From NCBI RefSeq assembly GCF_007004655.1, contig NZ_ML660098.1, positions 124,001-188,000 on the forward strand: a stretch of DNA of 64,000 nt. Reading direction: 5' to 3'. The first letter of the stretch is position 1. Each line of letters opens with the position of its first letter. A program made the position numbers and the translations under genes. Below, piece by piece: positions 37,952-46,935 of the stretch. This stretch comes from Exilibacterium tricleocarpae. GTDB taxonomy: Bacteria > Pseudomonadota > Gammaproteobacteria > Pseudomonadales > Cellvibrionaceae. Under the pieces are notes generated by a model. The model saw only the letters and a list, made by a program, of their open reading frames with translations. It ran no database searches and was not told where the DNA came from.

Positions 37952-39076
37952 TCATTCAACTACCACCTGCATATCAATCCGCCCCATAAAATCCCCAGCG
38001 GCGACAACACGCTCACCACCTTGCAAGAAAATTCCCTGACTAAACAGGTCTTTGATATAACTACGAACCACATAATCACGAAGCGACATATCGAAAATCC
38101 CTCCTTTAAACAGGTAGCCGATACCACTTGCAAATTTAAATCCGAACGACGGCGGCCGCATAATTACCCCATCGGGGGTTCCGGTTAATACAACCATATC
38201 CGTTGTAATTTTATCGTCGTTAAGCCACTGTTTCGATTTGCTCGAATGGGTTGGCCGTTTTGATCGCTGGGCGGTAAATATCTCATCCACAATAGTGTCC
38301 AGTGACCATATCATATTGGCGGTGGACGATGCCTGCTTCAACGCATTGCCACGATAGAGCGAAAACGAAGTTGTGGTCAAGAACGCCTCCCTGTCTTTTG
38401 GGATAACCAGGTACGGACCCGTCGGGAAGAAGCCCTCACGACTTTTGGCAACGCTGAAACCTCTGCCGCTTTGCATATTATCCAAGTCGATACCGCGCAT
38501 CAGTGCCGCTCTGTCAGTAAAATCACCGCAAATAAAGAAACCAAAAACCAAAGACGCCGGTCTGTCATCCGCGTCAATATCCTGCAACGGCCGGGCACAA
38601 ACTTCTATCTCATAGTCTAAAAGAATAGTGTCGCCAGTGGTGATACTCTGCTCCCGCGTGGCTCGAGTAGTTTTCAAGAATAAAAAGGGCCGGCGATCCG
38701 CCTCCACCTCATCGGCGTGTTCGGGATAATTTAAACCGAGCGCAATATGGTGGCGTCCGGTGCCTGCCGGACTGAGAAGTTGCGAGTATGGATAGCGATT
38801 GGTCAATGAGGCTCTGTTGGCCAGAACAATATCGGCTATTTTCTCGTAACCCAGACGTTGATAAGTAGACACTATATCGCCCGCCACATCTGTCACTTCA
38901 CTGAGATTAATACCTTTGATTGCCCTCCCTTCGTCTTCGACAACCGCCAGAGTATTTAACTGTCCCCCATTTTCTATCTGGGCCAGGGTCAGCCCTTCGT
39001 TAAGATCGATGATAGCGTTCGCGTGCAAAGACAATGAAAACAAACTCAACAAAAGCGATAAGGTAAACTTCAACAT
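37952..39076 (-). CDS. Exported fumarylacetoacetate-hydrolase-family protein
   Basis: ATG 39076 follows the MipA-like stop by 7 bp with a GAGG site, giving 374 residues. The first 19 residues are a signal peptide (MLKFTLSLLLSLFSLSLHA). The body resembles the FAH catalytic domain: HHIALGLNYPEHADEV, DYEIEVCARPLQDID (acidic metal ligands), and a late VVLTGTPDGVIMRPP. FAH enzymes are normally cytoplasmic. An in-frame extension upstream overlaps the MipA gene in another frame and is not coding. Confidence 0.8.
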   Translation of the reverse strand: MLKFTLSLLLSLFSLSLHANAIIDLNEGLTLAQIENGGQLNTLAVVEDEGRAIKGINLSEVTDVAGDIVSTYQRLGYEKIADIVLANRASLTNRYPYSQLLSPAGTGRHHIALGLNYPEHADEVEADRRPFLFLKTTRATREQSITTGDTILLDYEIEVCARPLQDIDADDRPASLVFGFFICGDFTDRAALMRGIDLDNMQSGRGFSVAKSREGFFPTGPYLVIPKDREAFLTTTSFSLYRGNALKQASSTANMIWSLDTIVDEIFTAQRSKRPTHSSKSKQWLNDDKITTDMVVLTGTPDGVIMRPPSFGFKFASGIGYLFKGGIFDMSLRDYVVRSYIKDLFSQGIFLQGGERVVAAGDFMGRIDMQVVVE

Positions 39077-39083
39077 ATTGCCC

Positions 39084-39923
39084 TCAAAATCGATAGTAAA
39101 GACCCAGGCCGATAAAATACTGATCGTCATCGCCAATATCGGTAATCGGACTGTCGGCGGCATCGCCGAGCAGGCGACTGGCACTGAGGCGCGTAAAAAC
39201 CCCCCATGTCGGATTGAAAAAAAGTCCGATATTGGTCGAAAAGGTAATATCCCGAAATGAGCTTTCCGCCGCATACGGAACCAGACCGCTGGCGAAAGAA
39301 TCCGCCTGGCCGACGCCAAAATAAGTGTCCATATACTGAGTGCTGGCGTAGGTGGTCTCGAGTTCAAATTCAAATCGCCAGGGAATATAGAGCGGCAGGG
39401 TATAACTCAGGCCCAGGGTGGTAAACGCCCCGTCGTGAACATCGCTGCCATCGCCATAAGCTTCGACGCTAAATTCAATGCTATCGTCAGCAAGGAAAAG
39501 GTCTTCCTGCCCATAAGCCAAAAAAGCGCCCACATTTAGTGCAGTATCAATTTCCTCCATGGCGGCAACCACGGCGTTGTCAACATCGTCTTCCCTGCCC
39601 ATATCGATATTGAGGGCAGTGCCAAAACGCCAGCCGCCGCGGTCCAAAAAAGCCATGCGAGCCGTTAAACCCTCGATCTCGACATCAACCTCGGCGATAC
39701 TAAAACTGGAAATCAGCATAGGGATAATGTTGTAGTCGTCACTCCCCATATATTCCGGCGTCGAGCCCGGACCGAAGATAATAAAACTGTCACTTGGCGG
39801 CTTTTCCCCCGCCGCCCTGACTGCGTCCACCCCCATAACCCCAAACAGCGGAATCAGGTAGGGCAGGCAGTGCGTCAATGCACCTCTGCTTTGCTTAATC
39901 ACCTTTACGATACCTCTTAACAA
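39084..39923 (-). CDS. MipA/OmpV-family outer-membrane protein
   Basis: The 279-residue protein has a signal-anchor region (about 22-40) and a beta-rich body with SDSFIIFGPGSTPEYMGSDDYN (about 43-64), a typical MipA/OmpV start of the barrel, and the C-terminal aromatic YFIGLGLYYRF. Members are outer-membrane scaffold or porin-like proteins. It forms an operon with the exported FAH-like gene, and a TetR regulator is divergent from it. Confidence 0.82.
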   Translation of the reverse strand: MLRGIVKVIKQSRGALTHCLPYLIPLFGVMGVDAVRAAGEKPPSDSFIIFGPGSTPEYMGSDDYNIIPMLISSFSIAEVDVEIEGLTARMAFLDRGGWRFGTALNIDMGREDDVDNAVVAAMEEIDTALNVGAFLAYGQEDLFLADDSIEFSVEAYGDGSDVHDGAFTTLGLSYTLPLYIPWRFEFELETTYASTQYMDTYFGVGQADSFASGLVPYAAESSFRDITFSTNIGLFFNPTWGVFTRLSASRLLGDAADSPITDIGDDDQYFIGLGLYYRF

Positions 39924-39990
39924 ATGACCTGTGTTATTGTATGGCCCGCAGAAATTTCGGGTACTCGCATTTGGAGGGAGGTATATTCAA

Positions 39991-40623
39991 GTGCCAAAAA
40001 TCCATTACGACCTTAAAAAACAGCCACTTCAGGATCGTGCAAAGTTTACTGTCGGGGTGTTGAAAGAGGCCGCTGCTCACATTTTGAGAGAGCAGGGCTG
40101 TGAGGGTTTGACGACAAATAAGGTGGCGGAGAAAGCCGGTGTCAGTATCGGCTCCCTCTATCAATACTTTCCCTCAAAGGAATCATTGATTGCGGAAATA
40201 AAGCGCGATCACTTCAAGGACTTGAGGCAATCAATGAAAGCGGCTTACGAGTCGGTCAAAGACCGCCCGCTGGAGGTCATCGTCAAAGCGTTTATCAACG
40301 CCTCCATCGAAGCCCATCGACTGGACCCGCCGCTGCACAAAATCTTGAGTGGCGATCTGTCCGAATTCAAGATAAAAGAAAATGACAAGTCGCAAAACGC
40401 CGTGCATGCTCTGGTGGAAAGCTTACTGACAGAGCGCAAAAGCGAACTGCGCGATGATATCAATATACCTTTGGCCACCAGGCTGACCTACAAAGTCATT
40501 GAAGGAGTCATCCACGACGCCGTGCTCTACGAGCCGGATCTGTTGGAGGAAGAAAGATTTGTCGATGAGGTACACCAAATGGTAATGGTTTACCTGACCG
40601 GCACAGACAGTGCGGTAAATTAG
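39991..40623 (+). CDS. TetR-family transcriptional regulator
   Basis: GTG 39991, preceded by GGAGGGAGG, gives 210 residues. The N-terminal helix-turn-helix (about 25-65) includes LTTNKVAEKAGVSIGSLYQYFPSKESL. The C-terminal ligand domain is divergent. It faces the MipA-FAH pair across 67 bp and probably represses that pair or itself. Ligand unknown. Confidence 0.88.
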   Translation: MPKIHYDLKKQPLQDRAKFTVGVLKEAAAHILREQGCEGLTTNKVAEKAGVSIGSLYQYFPSKESLIAEIKRDHFKDLRQSMKAAYESVKDRPLEVIVKAFINASIEAHRLDPPLHKILSGDLSEFKIKENDKSQNAVHALVESLLTERKSELRDDINIPLATRLTYKVIEGVIHDAVLYEPDLLEEERFVDEVHQMVMVYLTGTDSAVN

Positions 40624-40776
40624 CTGGCCCTACGCCGGTGCTGGGAACGACCGAAGTGCAAACGCCTGGTCGCGCCGAGCTTGTAGTCTATTCGGAAGTT
40701 ACTATGTACCGGTCGCCTCTTCAGACCGTCAGTCCGTACTGAATAGCAGGCCTGTCGGGCACTGATGCGACTTCGG

Positions 40777-42423
40777 CTAATTGGGTGCCACCGACAAATC
40801 AGCCGGCGCCTGCGTTTCGACGCCCGCCTGCCGTAATAATTTCATGACCTTGTAACCCCTCCAGCCCATCATGGCGGCCGTGGTCATAACCCCGCCCATC
40901 AAGGCCCCCCCAACCCCGGCGGTCAACACATCCGAACCGGTAAGGTAAAGATTCTTAATCGGTGTCACCGGGTGCAGCCAGTCCTGCCGAAAGCGTTTTA
41001 CCGTGTGTTCGATCCCGTAAATCTCACCCGCCTGGTTCCACTGAAACCACTGGGTGGACAGGGGCGTCGACAGCTCGCAGTAATCCAGAGCATCCTCCAG
41101 TTGCGGCATCTGCCGGTACAGGGCCGCAAGAAGACGATCGATGAGTTTTTGTTTCAGCGCTTCGTAGTCGTCGCCGCGTTTGTTCCAGGTGCTGCCCAGC
41201 CACTTTTCGAACCACTCTGGCTTCGCCAGCGCCACCACTTCGACGGTGGCCTTGTCCGGATAGCGCTCGTCCCAGGTGGGGTCTTTGGCGGACGGGAATG
41301 AGATATACACCAGCGGCATATCCGTATCGATATCATCGTTAAACTCGACAAGATTCTGGTCGTGGTCATAGCCGGGGTAAACCCAGAAATTCTTCTTCGG
41401 CAGTCCCAGAGCTTCAGCGGAACCTTTAAAACCCGCATACAGGCATAAATGCGCGGCGGAGACCTGCAACTGCCTGAGTTGGCGGTCGTAACCGTGCTTT
41501 TTTGCCAGCCCCGGCGGCAACAGTCTCTCCACGGTGGGAAACAAACCGACACCACTGACCACGGCATCGGCGGTGATCACTTCCCCTTTTTTTAACCGCA
41601 CCCCATAGGCTCGGTTATCGCGTACCAGTATCTCCTCCACCGAGGCGTAGGTAAAAACCTCACCGCCACTGCGCTGGATAACGGGAATAATGGTCTCGGC
41701 AATACGCCCGGCACCACCGACGGGATAGTTGCCACCGGTGATGTAGTGTTTCGCCACCATGCCGTGCATCATAAAGGCAGACTTTTTCGGCGGCAGTCCG
41801 TAGTCACCCCACTGCGCCGTGAGCACACCGATCAGCTCCCGGTTGTCCGTCAGTTCCGACAGGACTTCGTAGGTGGTCTTGAAGAAATAGGCGGGCATAA
41901 AATAACGCCGCAGCCGGTTATAGAGGCGCCCGATAAAGCGCGGCATCGCCTGCCCGGCAAAAAACCGCGGCACCATAGAGCTGACTTTTGCCAACATCTC
42001 CACATAGGTGTCTATGGCGGCGGCCTCGGCCGGGAAGCGCCGTTTCATCTCCCGCTTGAACTCTTCGCGCCCGGCGTAATAGGGGTAGGTCTCCTTCCCG
42101 ATGACCACTTCGTCGTAGAGGGGGTCCATGGGCGCCCACTTTAACTGGGCGTCGGTAATGGTATCGAAAATGCGGCGAATCACCGACCAGGGTTTGTGCA
42201 CCTCGCCGATATAGTGAACCCCTACATCCCACTCGTAGCCGTTGCGCTCATAGACATGGGTGTAGCCCCCGGCGGTGTAGTGCTGCTCGAGCACACAGAC
42301 TTTTTTGCCCAGTTTCGACAACAGGGCGGCATTACACAGGCCGCCAATACCGGAGCCGATAACAATCGCATCGTAGTGACTGTCCGCCTTTTTCTGGCGG
42401 AAGCGGGTTCCCATTCGAATCAT
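40777..42423 (-). CDS. FAD-dependent oxidoreductase, phytoene desaturase/RetSat-like
   Basis: The 548-residue protein has a Rossmann fold DAIVIGSGIGGLCNAALLSKLGKKVCVLEQH (dinucleotide-binding, about 18-48), the GGYTHVYERNGYEWDVGVHYIG motif common to retinol saturase-like enzymes, and a C-terminal FAD part (NLYLTGSDVLTAGVGGALMGG). It may saturate or desaturate a polyprenoid, carotenoid or lipid. Two PadR operators lie between its start and padR, suggesting repression by PadR. Confidence 0.82.
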   Translation of the reverse strand: MIRMGTRFRQKKADSHYDAIVIGSGIGGLCNAALLSKLGKKVCVLEQHYTAGGYTHVYERNGYEWDVGVHYIGEVHKPWSVIRRIFDTITDAQLKWAPMDPLYDEVVIGKETYPYYAGREEFKREMKRRFPAEAAAIDTYVEMLAKVSSMVPRFFAGQAMPRFIGRLYNRLRRYFMPAYFFKTTYEVLSELTDNRELIGVLTAQWGDYGLPPKKSAFMMHGMVAKHYITGGNYPVGGAGRIAETIIPVIQRSGGEVFTYASVEEILVRDNRAYGVRLKKGEVITADAVVSGVGLFPTVERLLPPGLAKKHGYDRQLRQLQVSAAHLCLYAGFKGSAEALGLPKKNFWVYPGYDHDQNLVEFNDDIDTDMPLVYISFPSAKDPTWDERYPDKATVEVVALAKPEWFEKWLGSTWNKRGDDYEALKQKLIDRLLAALYRQMPQLEDALDYCELSTPLSTQWFQWNQAGEIYGIEHTVKRFRQDWLHPVTPIKNLYLTGSDVLTAGVGGALMGGVMTTAAMMGWRGYKVMKLLRQAGVETQAPADLSVAPN

Positions 42424-42472
42424 CGGTGCCGGCCTCTCTTAATTGAGCGGGTTTATTCCCACTCTAATATGA

Positions 42473-42530
42473 ATATGCAAATTGTTGCATATTAAATAGC
42501 ATTCAGATCCTATATGCAACAATTTGCATA
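42473..42530. promoter_or_regulatory. Paired PadR operators between padR and the oxidoreductase gene
   Basis: Two dyads, ATATGCAAATTGTTGCATAT (42473-42492) and ATATGCAACAATTTGCATA (42512-42530), contain ATGCAA...TTGCAT, and each is the reverse complement of the other. They lie 50 bp from the oxidoreductase start and 40 bp from padR. The pattern matches PadR-family operator dyads (ATGTN-type, here ATGCAA-N4-TTGCAT). Confidence 0.75.
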
Positions 42531-42568
42531 GACCGTATAATGCCGAACCGGGAAATACGGGGTCAAAG

Positions 42569-43102
42569 ATGTCACTAAAGCACGCGATTCTGGTAATGCT
42601 GGAGACGGAGCCCGGCAGCGGTTACGACCTGATGCGCCACTTCAGACAACGCCTGGGCTATTTCTGGAACGCCAAACACCAGCAGGTCTACCAGCAGCTC
42701 AAACAACTCGCCATCGACGGCTATATCGAGTACACGCTGGAGGCCCAGGCCGACAAGCCCGACAAAAAGGTGTATTCGATCACCCCGGCCGGGGTCGAGG
42801 AGCTGCGCCAGTGGATCGCCGCGCCGGTAGCGCCGAACAAAATAAACGATCCACTGTTGGTGAAACTGTACGGCGGCCACCTCAGCGACCGCGACAACCT
42901 GCTCGCCGAGCTGGAGCGCCATATCGACACCCACCGGCGCAGGCTACAGGAACTCGAAGCCATCGAGCAGACCTTGCTCAGCTTTGACAAAGCCGAGCAG
43001 GAGGCCATGAAATACCCCTATATCACCCTGCGCCGGGGCATTCTCGGGGAGCGGGCCTGGCTGGACTGGGCCGCCGAGGCCCAACAGATCATCAACAAGT
43101 GA
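42569..43102 (+). CDS. PadR-family transcriptional repressor
   Basis: The 177-residue PadR protein has the winged helix SLKHAILVMLETEPGSGYDLMRHF at the start and a longer C-terminal helical dimerisation domain, as in the PadR-s2/Vir-like group. ATG 42569 is taken. It probably binds the two dyads upstream and may sense a phenolic or lipophilic compound. Converges on the SDR gene (13 bp between stops). Confidence 0.9.
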   Translation: MSLKHAILVMLETEPGSGYDLMRHFRQRLGYFWNAKHQQVYQQLKQLAIDGYIEYTLEAQADKPDKKVYSITPAGVEELRQWIAAPVAPNKINDPLLVKLYGGHLSDRDNLLAELERHIDTHRRRLQELEAIEQTLLSFDKAEQEAMKYPYITLRRGILGERAWLDWAAEAQQIINK

Positions 43103-43115
43103 GGCGCGACGGCAT

Positions 43116-43781
43116 TTACCAGGGCAATACCTCGCCTTTGGCGTGCCAGAAGGTGCCGCTGTTGTCGACATTGAGTTCGTCGATGCGGTGCACCAATCCC
43201 TCGGCGGCCTGTTGCGGCGTCACATCACCGTGCCCACCGGTCATTGCGGTTTTGACCATACCGGGGTGCAACAGCGCCACGGCGATACCGCGGGGTTGAA
43301 GATCGCGGGCCAGGGAGACACCGGCGGCATTCAGCGCCGCCTTCGACATCCGGTAGCCGTAGTAACCGCCGGAGCCGTTATCGGCGATGGAGCCCATGCG
43401 GCTGGTCACCAGTGCCACTTTCGATCCGGCCTGTAGATTTGGCAGCAGCGTTTCGACCACCCGCAGCGGTGCCAGGGCATTGATTTGAAACTGGCGCTCA
43501 ATGGCGGCGTAATCCATGCTGTCGAGACTTTCGCCGCTCAAAATACCCGCATTGTTAATCAGCACATCCAGGTGCCGGCCGTCGAGGGCCTCCTGCAGGC
43601 GCGCCACCGCAGCCGGCTCGGCCACATCGATATCGGCTATCACCTGCGCCCCGAGCTGGTCCAGTTCGGGACTGGCGCTGCGACAGGTGGCGATCACCGT
43701 CCAGCCGCGCGCTTGATACACATGCGCCAGCGCCAGACCTATACCCCGGTTGGCGCCGGTAATTAATACTGATTGACTCAT
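43116..43781 (-). CDS. Short-chain dehydrogenase/reductase
   Basis: This 221-residue classic SDR has TGANRGIG (about 8-15) for NAD(P), NNAG (about 77-80), a catalytic YxxxK (YYGYRMSK, about 139-146), and HPGMVKT. Substrate is unknown. It is downstream of the Tat-exported aldo/keto reductase, separated by about 40 bp, so they may be one transcript. Confidence 0.92.
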   Translation of the reverse strand: MSQSVLITGANRGIGLALAHVYQARGWTVIATCRSASPELDQLGAQVIADIDVAEPAAVARLQEALDGRHLDVLINNAGILSGESLDSMDYAAIERQFQINALAPLRVVETLLPNLQAGSKVALVTSRMGSIADNGSGGYYGYRMSKAALNAAGVSLARDLQPRGIAVALLHPGMVKTAMTGGHGDVTPQQAAEGLVHRIDELNVDNSGTFWHAKGEVLPW

Positions 43782-43821
43782 AGCTAAACACTCGATTAGT
43801 AAGACAGGATAGTCCGCAGCG

Positions 43822-44757
43822 CTACAGCGACTGCAGGTAGTTGACCATGCGCACTCGCATGGCGGCATCGGGCAACGGCCCCCGCAGCGCGCCCATGTTT
43901 TCCACCATATGGGGCACCTGGCTGGTGGCGGGGATTGCACAGGTGACCGCGGGGTGGGAAACGGTAAATTTTAGAAAAAACTGCGCCCAGTTGTCACAAC
44001 CTATATCCGCCGCCCAGGCCGGCAGCGGCCGATGGCCGAAGCGTTCGAACAGCGCGCCGCCCTGAAACGGCCGATTGACAATCACCGCCACCCCCCGCTC
44101 GCGCGCCAGCGGTAACAGGCGCTGCTCGACCTCGCGATCGAGCACATTGTAGGTCAGTTGAACGAAGTCGAGCGGCTGGGACTTGAGCAGTTTCTCCAAA
44201 TCCCCGTGGCGGCGCCCATGGGAGGTCGTCACACCCACATACCGCAGCTCATCGCGTTCTTTCATGGCGAACAGGGTTTTCAGGTGTTCGCGCCAGGCGA
44301 CCAGGTTGTGCACCTGCAATAAATCGAAACGCTCGACGCCCCAGAGTCGATGTGAGTCGGCAATCTGGTCGTTGCCGCGAGACCCGAGCGTGCTCCAGAC
44401 CTTGGTTGCCGTAAACAAGCCCGGCTGGGGCCCGAGGCGCCCGAGGCAGTGGCCCATCACCTCTTCGGCATGACCGTACATGGGCGAGGAATCCACCATA
44501 CCGCCGCCGGCCTGAAAAAACGTCTGTAATACCTGCGTCCGCTGAGCCCGGGCTTGCGGGTCGTTGCCGACGTTGAACGTAATCCAGGTCCCCATACCGA
44601 TCACCGGCAGGGTTTCACCGCTGGCGGGAATCACTTTGGTATGAACAGCGGGGGTGAGAACGGCGGGCGCCGCACCGGCACCCATCACGCCGCCGGCACA
44701 CAGCACCGACACCGAGCTCAGCAAGCGGCGCCGGCTAATCAGGCATCTGTCGTTCAT
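43822..44757 (-). CDS. Tat-exported aldo/keto reductase-like protein
   Basis: This 311-residue protein has a twin-arginine signal (SRRRLLSS at 8-15) followed by a hydrophobic stretch, then an AKR barrel: VIGMGTWITF, a D-Y pair in MVDSSPMYGHAEE, a Lys in ATKVWS, and a His in LLQVHN. Being Tat-dependent implies it folds in the cytoplasm with its nicotinamide or flavin cofactor, then crosses to the periplasm. Start is ATG 44757; the frame is open upstream but lacks family likeness. Confidence 0.83.
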   Translation of the reverse strand: MNDRCLISRRRLLSSVSVLCAGGVMGAGAAPAVLTPAVHTKVIPASGETLPVIGMGTWITFNVGNDPQARAQRTQVLQTFFQAGGGMVDSSPMYGHAEEVMGHCLGRLGPQPGLFTATKVWSTLGSRGNDQIADSHRLWGVERFDLLQVHNLVAWREHLKTLFAMKERDELRYVGVTTSHGRRHGDLEKLLKSQPLDFVQLTYNVLDREVEQRLLPLARERGVAVIVNRPFQGGALFERFGHRPLPAWAADIGCDNWAQFFLKFTVSHPAVTCAIPATSQVPHMVENMGALRGPLPDAAMRVRMVNYLQSL

Positions 44758-44900
44758 AGAGCACCTCCGAAAACCCACAGCCCTTGCCCCGGAGCGGGCA
44801 CGGGCGCCGGCTTGTGGTATTCTGACGCCTGCGCAAGGCACTGGTTCCCGGCAATCGCGTGACGCGATACGGGCGGCGTGAAAATCCCTGTATCCTTCTC

Positions 44901-45127
44901 ATGGTATTTAAGAGAATGTGCACCAATTTACTGACCGCTGCTCCAGTCATATTGCTCTTTATTCAGGATGCTGTGGGTAGGTCTGCCTCCGGAGCGGGCT
45001 TTCAGAAACTCTCGACAGCAGGGATGCTGTCGTGAAGTTCCCAGGGAAGGGTTTACAACGTGTTTCTGAAAGCCCGCTCCGGAGGCAGACCGGTAAATTG
45101 GCACGCCCTCGCTTAGGAAAGTGCCAT
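44901..45127. repeat. Palindromic intergenic element, copy F (forward core)
   Basis: A 227-bp copy. Arms 44980-45009 and 45062-45091 form a perfect 30-bp inverted repeat. The core hairpin is unchanged. Outer ends are ATGGTA (left) and GTGCCAT (right); the left end is degenerate. Confidence 0.88.
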
Positions 45128-45155
45128 CTGCGTACGAAAGAGGTGTACAGCTTTT

Positions 45156-45938
45156 ATGAAAATTCTCACCGATACCCACTCCCACACTGTTGCCAGTACC
45201 CACGCCTACAGCACCGTGCACGACTATTTTACGGTGGCCAAACAAAAAGGGCTGCAGCTTTTCAGTATCACCGATCACGCCCCGAGCATGCCCGACGGGC
45301 CCCACTACTGGCACTTCGGCAATATGAAAGTGATTCCCCGGGTGGTGGACAATGTGGCGATGCTGCGCGGTATCGAGGCCAATATTCTCGAGCCGGACGG
45401 CGAGGTGGATATCCCACCCAACCTCGACCCGTTTCTGGACTTTGCCATCGCCAGCTTCCACGAACCGGTGTTCACGCCTGTCGACGAAAAAACCCACACC
45501 CGCGCCGTGATCAAGGCAATGGGCACCGGGCTCTGTCAGATTATCGGCCACCCCGGCAACCCCAACTATCCGATCAATTTCGAGGAAGTCGTGCGCGCCG
45601 CCAGGGATCACAACGTGCTGTTGGAAATCAATAACAGCTCCTTTCTACACTCGCGCAGCGGCAGCGAGGCGCGTTGCATCCATTTACTGGAAATCGTCGA
45701 TCGCCTCGACTGGAAAGTGGTCTTCGGCAGCGACGCCCATGTGGCCTACCAGGTGGGTGAGGTGGGCGCCTGTATCGACAAGGCGCAGGCCATCGGCTTT
45801 CCCGAGGCACGGGTGGTGTCCGCCAACGCGCGGCGTCTGTTGAGTTTTCTGGCCGAGCACGACAAGCCGGTAACCGGCGAACTGGCTGCCTGGTTCGACG
45901 GCCTGGAATCGGACACCGATACTACCAGCGCCAGGTAA
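45156..45938 (+). CDS. PHP-family phosphoesterase (YcdX-like)
   Basis: This 260-residue PHP-domain protein has DTHSHT (about 6-11), TDHAP, and later H/D zinc ligands in IGHPGNPN and FGSDAHVAYQVG. YcdX-type enzymes use a trinuclear zinc centre and hydrolyse phosphate esters; the physiological substrate is uncertain. Its 3' end overlaps the outer-membrane protein gene on the other strand by 17 bp. Confidence 0.9.
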   Translation: MKILTDTHSHTVASTHAYSTVHDYFTVAKQKGLQLFSITDHAPSMPDGPHYWHFGNMKVIPRVVDNVAMLRGIEANILEPDGEVDIPPNLDPFLDFAIASFHEPVFTPVDEKTHTRAVIKAMGTGLCQIIGHPGNPNYPINFEEVVRAARDHNVLLEINNSSFLHSRSGSEARCIHLLEIVDRLDWKVVFGSDAHVAYQVGEVGACIDKAQAIGFPEARVVSANARRLLSFLAEHDKPVTGELAAWFDGLESDTDTTSAR

Positions 45939-46815
45939 CCCTGAGCGCGCCATAACGCGCCGTGTCCGCCGCCGTGCTCTGGCGGTCGCCGGCGGTGCGG
46001 CGGAAGTCAAACTTGCGCTCAGTATCGGCGCCCCACTCCGCACCCACCTGCCACTGGCGACCCACCTGCCACAGCGCCCCGAATCGCAGGCGCCAGCTCC
46101 GGTAGCGCAGGCGCGACAACTGATCGAGTTCTTCATTGTAGACCTGCCAGGCAGCGCCATTGGGCGCGGCGGAGAGATAGAGCTGCCAGCGCGGCGCCGG
46201 GGTAAATTGAATGCGGCTGTCGGGAAATGCCAAGCGCAACTCCCAGTCCGCATTGGGCTGCCAGATCAGGCCGGCAAGCGGATAGATGCGATAGTGATCA
46301 AAGCGATCGTCGGCACAGGCACCGAGCAGCCACTGCCAGTTGCGGTCGAGGCGACGGCGGTATTCGGCATAACCGTGCACCTGCCAGGCATCGCTGCCGA
46401 TGGCATCGGGGTTTTTCAACAGATTCGACGACACGGAGAGCAGCGGCGCCACCCCCGCCAGCCATCCGGCATCCCCGCGCTCTTGTCGCCACTGGCGCCG
46501 CACCGACAACTGGTGCACATCGCCGTTGGTCTGCAGCTGGTCGGCACCACTTCCCGGTGCCTGGGTTTCCTCGAATTCATAGGCCCGGTAGCGGTGCGCG
46601 AAACCCCAGCGCCCGGTCGCCAGATCGATATCGGTAAACAGGCTGTCTTCCCGCTCCACGCCGCCGCGTTCGACAGCGGCGGTCTGGTAAATCCCGTAAC
46701 CCAGATGCAGCGCCGGATCGGCGCGATCGTCGCCGCACAGCGCCGCCTGCGCCGGACCCGTCGCTATGGCCGCCGCTATGGCCGCCGCCAGGCCGAAAAG
46801 GCGTATAGACTTCAC
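45922..46815 (-). CDS. Outer-membrane beta-barrel protein of unknown function
   Basis: GTG 46815, preceded by GGGAGG, gives 297 residues: a signal peptide (ending AQA near residue 24), two Cys in the mature part (CGDD and GACADDRFD), and alternating strands with Trp/Tyr/Arg-rich segments ending TWRW. The pattern is a barrel of about 12 strands; I do not recognise the family. Confidence 0.65.
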   Translation of the reverse strand: MKSIRLFGLAAAIAAAIATGPAQAALCGDDRADPALHLGYGIYQTAAVERGGVEREDSLFTDIDLATGRWGFAHRYRAYEFEETQAPGSGADQLQTNGDVHQLSVRRQWRQERGDAGWLAGVAPLLSVSSNLLKNPDAIGSDAWQVHGYAEYRRRLDRNWQWLLGACADDRFDHYRIYPLAGLIWQPNADWELRLAFPDSRIQFTPAPRWQLYLSAAPNGAAWQVYNEELDQLSRLRYRSWRLRFGALWQVGRQWQVGAEWGADTERKFDFRRTAGDRQSTAADTARYGALRVTWRW

Positions 46816-46935
46816 GATAACCTCCCGGGTTTTAACACTGACCAAAGAACCGGGCAGATAGACCCGGGGGAATAGCAATCAAACAGACAGAAATAAAACA
46901 AACAGGCCCCGGGCAGGCTGCGACCGGACCCGCCA

